Positions 56,601-64,000 of a DNA stretch of 64,000 nt are shown piece after piece. The stretch lies in NCBI GenBank assembly GCA_031763025.1, contig JASSKH010000009.1, positions 868,001 to 932,000 on the forward strand. Direction: 5' to 3'. The notes beneath the pieces are model-generated. The model saw only the letters and a program-made list of their open reading frames with translations. It had not been told where the DNA came from and did no database searches. Numbering within the stretch: position 1 is the stretch's first letter; every line of letters starts with the position of its first letter. Made by a program: the position numbers and the translations under genes. The DNA comes from Macrocystis pyrifera. Taxonomy: Eukaryota; Sar; Phaeophyceae; Laminariales; Laminariaceae.

Positions 56601-59600
56601 ATTTTGATAGTATACCTAGACCGGGATACCCTGAATACCATGACCATGCGTAATGCGTTATTAATAGCAAATCTCTCCATTTGATGAGAAAAACAGACTG
56701 CAAATCCGTCCGGGGAGGCAGGTGTCTTATCTCTTTTAGCACTGCGGCCCCGTGTTGGGGGACAAACCACTCTTCTTTTAAGTAGTTTGTGGTCAAAATG
56801 GGACAGCAGTCCTAACAGCCCTGAAAGGGTTAACCCCGTCTCAGTTGGCATTATTAATAGTAACATACAGCGACCGAAACAAAGAGAGCCTTGTTTGGTG
56901 TTTGCGACCAACCGTCTACGAGTATAGAGTGAGCGCCCACAGCGGTGCGTAGGGGCAGCATTATGTTGCTTGTGCACCCGCGCCGTACGACTCCCTTGCG
57001 TTCAACCATTGTAATTCGGACAACATGTCGTAAAATGTCATCCCCCCAATCACGCACGTAGCCGTCGCTGTGAGGCTTAAATCGGGTATAGGTACACGCT
57101 GCTGCCATCGCCACTATTTATCGTCAAACTTCCCCTCTGAGTTTCAGTTGACAAAAATACATTGATTTTTGATGGTGAAAGCTTGTCATTCTGTGATACT
57201 GCTGCCAACTGCCAACATTTCGAAAAAGGAAAGTTGAAGTTGAAGTATAAACATATCGCGTGACGAAACGGAACTACAGAACTCGTAATCTCGCCGCATA
57301 AACGCGTTTGGCTGGTTTATCCAAGTATCCAAACGTCTACAAAAACATCCAAACTCGTAACTCGTAGTCAAGTTTGTCGCGAATGTGAGTGATTGATGTT
57401 GATGTTGATGTTTCGTTGATGATATGATTTTACTTTGTGTTGGTACTCGTATCACATGATACGTTACGAAGTATGAGTATGATGATATACCTTGGAAACC
57501 TGGGGTGGGTAGCCATGTATCACATATCATATGTGGCTATGGCCCCAAAAAAATGGATCCGCGGAACTCGAAACCCAACCTTAACCAGAGGCCTGCTTGC
57601 TTGGTGTGCATGTGCGCTGTGAGGTCGCTGTGCTTGGAAATACTCTAGATCGCTGGGTAGGCACACGATAAGGATCGTGCCTGCGCGTGCCTGCGCCTAC
57701 GCGAGCTTAGGGCCGGCTACCAAACAAGTACCCGGGGGGGTTGGGTACCAGGTGCACATTATTCCAGGTTTGATATCATTAAGTAGAGATCGATATCGAT
57801 ATCGGAATGGACATACAATACAAGACCGATAAAACAGAACAAAAATCAGTACGATTTCGATATTCGATACCAAGTACGTCGAAAAATTTCGTTATTCGTC
57901 TATTCAGTGCCTCAGAACACCTGGTACCAGGTATCATGTATGCTATTAATACACACACCTACCTATCTATGATATTCATATGGCATAAAACCTGGTACCA
58001 ATCGTACAAACTATTGATAATGAAATAATGGTGGTCGGCTACGGCCAGATGATATACTGCTGTTTAGAGCATAGGGCGTTCGATATTTTACGATATCCGC
58101 CAGAAGGGTATCAACATATCAAAGTTCATACGTAGCACACATACAGCAGTACGTACGTACATTCCACGGTCCACGGCAGTATCCAACAATAATATCGCCG
58201 CCGGCCGTTGTTGTTGTGCAACGAGCACAAGGAGTTATTAATAGTCAGTGTTGCCGTGTGGTGTGGTGTGGTGTGGACTCATCCCGTTTTGGTGCAGCGA
58301 CGGCGAGGTCGTGTCTTATCTTGCCCGATCACGTTTGCGCGGTTTTGACGCTGACGCACGTACGTACAATACGTATGTATACGTATTATTGACCCTTGAC
58401 AAACCATGCATGCCCAAAAAGCAAGAGCAAGGGAAGTACGTGGCACACATTTCCGGCCCCTTCAAAATGTGTTTATTTTTTTTTTCCGGTGGTTTAAGCC
58501 TTTTATTTTTTCAACCTACGTACGTAGCGGGCGGGGGTTGTGTATCTTTTCTGCGAGATGTGCGATGTTGTTTTCTCTCGCTCTCTCCGCTCTGTCTCAC
58601 AGCTTGTTCACGAGGGAAAGCACTTACCTGCCTGCATATCTCATGTATGGTAAGCAACGTGACGTAGAAACATGAATCAGGATCGACCCTGGGTACACGG
58701 GACATGCTGCGTGTGCCGTTGGGTGAAAATAACGGGAATATAACGTAACGACAGCAACAACTATTATTAATGATGGACTATTCTTGATATTACGACAACA
58801 AACATCAACAAACGAGCACGGGTGCGTGTTGGTTTTATCCTTTGTCATCCCCCTCTCGCCTCTTCTACAATACGCACACAAGCATTCCCTCCTCCGTGTA
58901 GTGAACGAGCGAAAAATGGTGGAGGGCCGGGGCGCGGGGGGGTGTAAGGTTCAACACAAGACTGCTGCTTGGAAAAGGCTTGATTCTTTCTGGTCATTTC
59001 GTGACTGCTATCTATTTAAGACGGTACAGGAGGCACCGACCTTCTCGGTGTTTTGCGCGCAAACGTGAATACACCGACTGGTGCAAACGGGGCACGAGCC
59101 TTCTGAGTGTCATGCTTGAAAATACAAGTATACTGAACTTAACGGGGGGGGGGGGGGGGGGGGGGCGCTAACCTTAGTATCCTGGAAGGGGATCTTTCCG
59201 GTCTTGCCGTCGAAAGTGGTCAGAAGCGTAATCCGCTCCTCCCCCTGCCGCTGCAACGCTCGTAGAGTCAAGAAGGAATCTTTGCCGCCCGACCAGAACA
59301 GAACGGACCGTGCCGCCCCCTTGTCCCTGAAGACTTTCCAGGCTTTCCCCACGGTGAGCTTGGCCTTCCTCTGCTTCCTGTATTGGCTTAGCATGACCGT
59401 CTGGTGCATTCAATGGAGGGGAAGTTCAGCCGTGCGACAAAGAGACAGACCGATAGACGGCACGCTTATATACAGTAGTATTAATAGTATATATCAGTAG
59501 GTAAGGTGCATTGAGTACCGCAGCAGCAGTAGACGGCAGAAGGCAGTAGGCTACCGCTGTACAACACTACATACTGACCCTCTCGTAAGAAAGAGCCCCA

Positions 59601-61499
59601 CCGCAGGCGACATCGAGCCTTAGATATCAGGGGAATATAAGAAACTTCGGAGCGATACTCGAAGTGCGGAATACAGCAGTACGCAGCATGTGTCAAGAAA
59701 CTTGGTAGTTGAGAATTTCAACCTGAGTTTCTGTGTAATTTAATAATTTACAGGTACCTCGTAAAGCAAGCATTTGTGTTGAGAAAGGACGCCAATCGAA
59801 ATCCTTCAAGGTATATACAGCATCTTTTGAGCCTGCGCTTACAACGTTGACATCACAACAAGCCGCGACTAGGAGATTGAAACCTGCTGTCGCATACTGA
59901 CTACTACTGTATACCTGTTTTCTCAACAAAAGAAACCCACCCTGGGCCATTATCCGGGTTTCTTACTGCTGTTTAATGCATGCACACGGTAAAAGGGGCC
60001 GTAGTGACTTTGCTGCATCACGTATATGTGTGATGATATACACTTCGGTATGTACGTAAGCACCTACAGACAGCAGTAGGCCGAAAAGCGGTGGTCTCGT
60101 GGAAGCATCTCATATAACTTGTTGCACCATCACAGAAACGAACAGATCTTGATCATCATCTAATACCACCGCCCTTCTCCAATTGATGGCCGCTCCAGCT
60201 CCGCAAATAAAATGCCTCCTGCGCGCGTGCTCGATCGATGTCTTGATGTATCATATCATACTCTACTCTCCTCATACAAGTATACACCCACCGTCTGTCA
60301 ATACCTGCGACGGATGATGTGCGTTGATTTCAACAAATATATATATCGAAAAATGCAAAGCTAAAAGCCTAGCCTTGGGGCGTGTCAAAAACACGACGCG
60401 GTACTTGTAGTCGAAAAGAAACGGATTTGTGTTTTTGTCGTATCATACCTTGGGCACGCTTCCGGCCGGGCGCCACTCCGGGCTGACCTCCAAGTGTCCG
60501 AAGGGGCAGTGCCTGTGTGGGGGTCATGGTCATATTCATCATACGAGCACAAACAAATCCAATCCGTCGAATCGATGCGAGAGGGTTTTTTAGCAGAGGG
60601 TTAAAGAAAGGTCGTTGGTCGTTGGATCGTAGCATGTACCAGGTACGTAGATGAAGACTACAAGCAGTAGTATTAATACCAGGTAGTATGTATACATATT
60701 ACAAACACGCATCTTGATCTCGATCGTATTACAAGCAGTGCGTACGAGCTTTTCTGTGCGTGCTTCGTATTCGTGGACTCGCATATATATGCGTGTGTGT
60801 TGTGTTGAAGTCTACTGCTGCTGCTGCTGCTGCTGCTGCTGTTTCAGGGTCGCTGGTTCGACATGCAAATTCGATCGACATGTGCTGGATACATCGAGTG
60901 CTCGACACCAGGGAGGGATCGATGACACCTCGCATATATATCTAATATTGGGAGTAACGCGCACGTATCCTCTCAGAGACTGACGAGAAGAAGCACAACA
61001 TTGATTGCTCCTAGTCACGCAGCAGAGACAATCTGGTGGATTAGAGATAGATATGCTTCGCTTTCCGCTCAGACTTTTTGTTTAACCGACCAAACCTGCA
61101 GCTGTGGGTCTCTGACTGGACATATTCGTGGGAAGAACAGTTTCATTCATGTGGTGGAGTAAATCTGTACCTGGTACACTATTAACAGTATAGACTTGTA
61201 CTCCTAAAAATAAGGTCCTGTCAAGACTTTATTCTATTCAAGTACATGTACCTGCAAGCGTTTCCGCAGCAGAACCCCCGCTTCTCGTGGGAGGCCGAAG
61301 TGAAAACTTTGTAGCCTGTGGCGGGGTCGGTGTATTTCGATACGCCGGCATCGCAAGCGGCCGTGTGGGCTTCCTCTATATCCAGGAGAGCTCGCTTGGT
61401 AGTAGCTGGGTCACTGTCAGCGATTCCAGCCATGCCTCTACTGCTGCTGCTTCCAACGACGAACCGTGATGTAGTAGCTCTCGACAAGGCACTCCGCAT
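53096..61499 (-). CDS. DUF5522 - PP-loop ATPase (Dph6-like) probable fusion gene, four exons
   Basis: Exons 61499-61252, 60512-60449, 59400-59173 and 53653-53096. The first two encode a DUF5522-type cysteine module (YTDPATGYKVFT, GFCCGNACRHCPFGH) and the last two an N-type ATP pyrophosphatase (SGGKDS loop; GDLHLQEL; FPLFG; GENGEFHT). Splice phases are 2/2, 0/0 and 0/0 with GT-AG borders, so one protein of about 365 residues is possible. The GENGEFHT end fits the bacterial-type adenine nucleotide alpha-hydrolase branch rather than classical diphthamide synthetase Dph6. The N-terminus (MRSALSRATTSRFVVG) is Arg/Ser-rich without acidic residues, mitochondrion-like. The alternative is two adjacent genes, the second starting at ATG 59394 or 59409. 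Function unknown. Confidence 0.7.
53983..54087. mobile_element. MITE family A, copy 11
   Basis: Left TTACGGGGGACCATAGTAAA, right CCCTCCGTAA, TA flanks. In the 5.5 kb intron. Confidence 0.87.
54088..55739. other. Intron sequence, unassigned
   Basis: No exon recognised. Several TACCAGGTA-type palindromes. Confidence 0.3.
55740..55844. mobile_element. MITE family A, copy 12
   Basis: Left TTACGGAGGACC, right GATCCCCCGCAA, TA flanks. Ends more diverged than in other copies. Confidence 0.82.
56017..56372 (+). mobile_element. SINE-B, full-length copy
   Basis: A different tRNA-like head from SINE-A: A box CGTGGTTCAGTGG, B-box-like GTCAAATCCCACC, then a body with GCGAGTCGATGAGGGAAGAC, CTCGCGATGCTAAA, GGAGGGGGGAGGAGG and CTGCTATGTGACCCC, and an A tail of 12. 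Confidence 0.65.
56730..56834. mobile_element. MITE family B, copy 4
   Basis: TTTTAGCACTGCGGCCCCG and mirror with GGGACAGCAGTCC, CTGAAAGGGTTAA. The most diverged of the four copies. Confidence 0.65.
56835..59172. other. Intron sequence, unassigned
   Basis: Near 58257 a GTGTG-type run (GTGTGGTGTGGTGTGGTGTGG). A G run at 59144-59165 (poly-C on the gene strand) abuts the donor. No exon recognised. Confidence 0.3.
59173..59400 (-). CDS. PP-loop exon (SGGKDS)
   Basis: Acceptor CACCAG gives phase 0. It contains LFWSGGKDSFLTLRAL (ATP pyrophosphatase P-loop), LLTTFDGKTG and FQDTK. Donor GTTAGC is followed at once by a C run on the minus strand. If this is instead a separate gene, translation would start at ATG 59409 (MHQTVML) or 59394. 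Confidence 0.82.
60449..60512 (-). CDS. DUF5522 module, exon 2 (64 bp)
   Basis: Acceptor CACACAG. The first base completes Arg, then HCPFGHLEVSPEWRPAGSVPK, and donor GTATGA after a complete codon. It restores the CRHCPFGH motif exactly, which is strong evidence for the splice. Confidence 0.8.
60800..60841. repeat. (CTG)n triplet repeat
   Basis: Eight to nine CTG units within the 739 bp intron of the DUF5522 gene, read as CAG on the gene strand. Confidence 0.9.
61252..61499 (-). CDS. DUF5522 module, exon 1
   Basis: ATG at 61499-61497 is the first Met giving a basic targeting-like N-terminus; five codons upstream in the same frame begin only with a non-ATG codon. TYxDPxTGYxVFT and the CCGNxCRxCPY pattern are the hallmarks of DUF5522. 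The exon stops inside the Arg codon of CR at donor GTACAT. Confidence 0.78.
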
Positions 61500-62345
61500 G
61501 CGACGACGGCACAACCTACAGAGTAATAGTCCTCAGCTCACAGGCGGAAGCAGGGAGGAGGTTGAGTACGACAGCAGCCGTAGCAGCAGCAGGGTCTCCA
61601 GTAAAACGGTGTAGATACTCCTGAAGGGTGTGAACGGAGTTGTGCCTCGGTAGGGCGGACAGGAGACAAGACACAAAATGTCACAGCAGCATCACATCAT
61701 CTGATGACCACCAACACCCCAAGTACGAAAGTACGCATTCTGACAGTCCCGTGGATGCGCTTGAATCGTCACTAATTGGTCGAAATTTTGTCATCTGGAA
61801 AAATGGACCGCGTAATACCGATATGTGATGGAAACGATCGACCCAGGACCACTGGTCCTAGGACTCACACCCACCACGAGACCACTCACACGTACCCACC
61901 CACGAACCCACCACCACCACCCACCAACAACCATCAACCAACTCCACGTGTGTGGACAAATCACACACAAAAAACGCCAACCAATCGAATGTGGTGACGT
62001 GTTTCCGATATGTATGTGTGTGTGTGGTTGTTCTGCTGTACCAGGTACCTACGTATCATTATCAATAATAAGATGGTATCGTAGCTGGTATATATTACCT
62101 GGTATTATTGTACACGCTCATACAAAACGAAGAAAAAACTGTATTTAATAATTATTGATGGTCACTGCGGCAACCCCAGCCCAGAGACGCTGAAACTTGA
62201 AAAACACCCAGGCCCAGGCCCTTGAAAGTTGACAAACGTCTTCATGTCTTCATCATCAGGCCTGAAACACGAAACGCACCCATCCATCCTGAGAGACCTA
62301 CATACAGCAGTAGTGTAGAATCTTAGACGGCTAGATGTATATACC
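61500..62345. other. Upstream region of the DUF5522 gene
   Basis: Should contain the promoter, but no clear element. A CCAC-rich stretch at 61870-61945. Short plus-strand ORFs look like chance. Confidence 0.3.
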
Positions 62346-62656
62346 GGCGTCCCCGGTGGCTTGGTAGGTGGTCCGCGTGCCTGTCAAGATCAATTTCGTG
62401 GGTTCAAGCCCCACCGAGTGCATGCTCATTGGGACTTTTTCTTGCATAAAAAATTGATAAGCGGAAAGCGCGAAAGCGTGAGTTGGCTACATTCGATGAA
62501 AATCGACGAGCAGTGGGAATGCTGAACCCATTGCGCGACAAAAAATAAAGGCACGTACCGGGGGGGAGAAGGGACGACACCTGTGACCACGGCTTGTCCA
62601 GAAGATCGTCGAGGGTAAAACCTCCTACGAGTGGGCTGGGAAGTAAAAGTGATGGA

Positions 62657-62688
<32 letters not shown>

Positions 62689-62691
62689 TAT
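62346..62691 (+). mobile_element. SINE-A, full-length copy
   Basis: GGCGTCCCCGGTGGCTTGG head, B box GGGTTCAAGCCCCACC, tail of A followed by (TA)n. Confidence 0.9.
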
Positions 62692-63404
62692 ACGACGTAG
62701 GCTTGTTGTTGTTCTAACATTAACTACTATTAATAATTAATGTCCAAAACATTGAGTCGTCCGTGCGTGGGTGGCCACAGGATAGGCTCCAAAAACTGGA
62801 GCGGAAGAATACCTCAAGTCAGTCAGGGGAGAAAAATGCATCCTATAACAATCCATCCCAAATCTAATGATAATAAAAAATAGTGGAAAAACAGAAAATA
62901 ATCAGATCATATATACTACATGGATGGATGGCTGAAACATATCGCGTACGACCTCAAACAGAAAAAGTCAAATCCTTCTAATCCAATCGGGCCGCACACG
63001 AAAAACAAAACGAAAGAAAAAACAAACTGAAACGAAATGAATGAATGAAGTAAAGTCAAATGAAGTGGAACACACCAAATCGAAGCAACGAAGTCAAATC
63101 ACATCCCAAGGAAAAAAACAGCTACTACGCACGCTGACGACGCAGCACGCGTACAAAACAAACGAACGCACTGGAAATGAAACCGCAGCGAAAGCGAAAA
63201 TCAAAAGAGCTATTATCAACAATAACAACCCAGGACAAAGAAAGAACGAGATAATAAGAGGAAAGAGACAAAAACGATGAAGAGCAAAAAGAAAGAAGAG
63301 CAGGAGGGGAAAGCGAATAGCAGGCGCGCATCATGACAATGAAGGCCATGTCTAGTCAGCAAAAGTAGGAGCAGAGCCCCCCCCCCCCCCCCCCCTTTGC
63401 GCCC
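62692..63404. other. Unassigned, A-rich spacer
   Basis: Strongly A/G-biased on the plus strand from 62860 to 63330. A C run follows at 63378-63395. No gene recognised. Confidence 0.3.
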
Positions 63405-63600
63405 TCCTCAAATGACTAAGGCAAGCAACAAATAAATGAGTACGCCCCCCACCCCCATCCCCCACCCCCCTCCCCCCCCCCCCCCCCCCGCCCCCCTTCC
63501 CCCCTGCCCCCGTCCTCGTCCCCGCCCTCGCCCTTGCCCTCGCCCCCGCCGCCGCCCCCGGCCCCGGCCCCGCCCCCCCCCCCCCTGTGTGCATAGGTGC
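63405..63600 (+). mobile_element. LINE 3-prime tip with a very long C-rich tail
   Basis: CAAATGACTAAGGCAAGCAA and AATGAGTACG, then about 150 bases of mostly C with interspersed CCG/CCT units. Only about 40 bp of LINE remain. Confidence 0.8.
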
Positions 63601-63738
63601 CCAAGGTCCTTGTCGCGGTTGCAGCCGTCGCGTGTCGCTCTCCTGCGGCGCTCTTGTCCGCAGCATGCCATCTCCGTATGAAAGCTCGGTCCTCGACCCT
63701 CGAAACCATCGGTCGGCCTTTGTGGGCGCTGTCTCGCG

Positions 63739-63943
63739 CTACCCTTCGGACTTGATGCCGAGCTTCTCGAGGTCTTGAGGCGCCCCATCCAACCCTTTTC
63801 TTGTCCAAAACAGGTAGCCCCAAACCCCAGCCATCTCCCCAAATATCACCGTCCTCGGCAGGCACTTCTCTCTATGTGCAGCTGCTGCCGCCGTGGTTTC
63901 GCAGCTGTCTAGCAAGCACAGCTCCAAGGTTTGTCTCATTCGC
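63739..63943 (-). CDS. Candidate terminal exon of a gene running off the right edge
   Basis: After acceptor ACTGCAG (63950-63944) the frame reads MRQTLELCLLDSCETT, HREKCLPRTVIFGEMAGVWG, YLFWTRKGLDGAPQDLEKLG and stops at TAG. Composition is protein-like and the acceptor is good, but I recognise no family. If real, the rest of the gene lies beyond the window. Confidence 0.35.
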
Positions 63944-64000
63944 CTGCAGTATCTGATAATCATAAAAAATGAGTTGATTGTGGATTGTAACGTTTCATCA

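Noticed and set aside
61640..62148. Small plus-strand His/Pro/Thr-rich ORFs
   Set aside because: Low-complexity CCAC repeats; no start context, motif or splice support.

Overview
This is a eukaryotic nuclear window. The best clue to the organism is a small gene at 29.5-30.3 kb whose N-terminus is a signal peptide ending in ASA-FVP, the cleavage motif that heterokont algae use to import proteins into a complex plastid. A photosynthetic stramenopile fits best; I cannot name a genus. Genes are split by long introns, and most of the window is transposon and repeat DNA.

Four gene models can be supported. (1) A 3-prime exon of an RGG-box protein at 1.16-1.60 kb (+). (2) A GGNBP2-like zinc-finger protein on the minus strand. 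Its five recognisable exons run from 24.1 kb down to 2.86 kb, all splice phases match, and one intron is about 11.5 kb. (3) The small plastid-targeted protein (two exons, +). (4) A minus-strand gene from 61.5 to 53.1 kb in which a DUF5522 cysteine module is probably fused to a Dph6-like PP-loop ATPase, again with compatible phases. A possible terminal exon of a further gene lies at the right edge.

The introns and spacers are full of mobile DNA: a poly-C-tailed non-LTR retrotransposon with a full-length decayed copy at 41-43.6 kb and many truncated copies; a roughly 550 bp non-coding repeat that ends in the same way; two tRNA-derived SINE families; two palindromic MITE families (12 and 4 copies); 860 bp elements with GGCC-ended inverted repeats and 3-bp target duplications; a giant foldback at 15.6-16.5 kb; a second long inverted-repeat element at 25.9-28.1 kb; Ty3/gypsy remnants with a chromodomain; and a small LTR-flanked element at 48.7-49.6 kb.

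Region by region: 0-2.9 kb holds the end of the RGG gene. 2.9-24.1 kb is the GGNBP2-like gene, whose largest intron carries a tandem duplication (15.3-21.6 kb) with nested insertions. 24.1-29.3 kb is repeats. 29.5-30.3 kb is the plastid gene. 30.3-53 kb is almost entirely transposon graveyard, homopolymers and minisatellites. 53.1-61.5 kb is the DUF5522/PP-loop gene. The rest is repeats plus one candidate exon. All homology calls come from reading translations by eye; no search was run.
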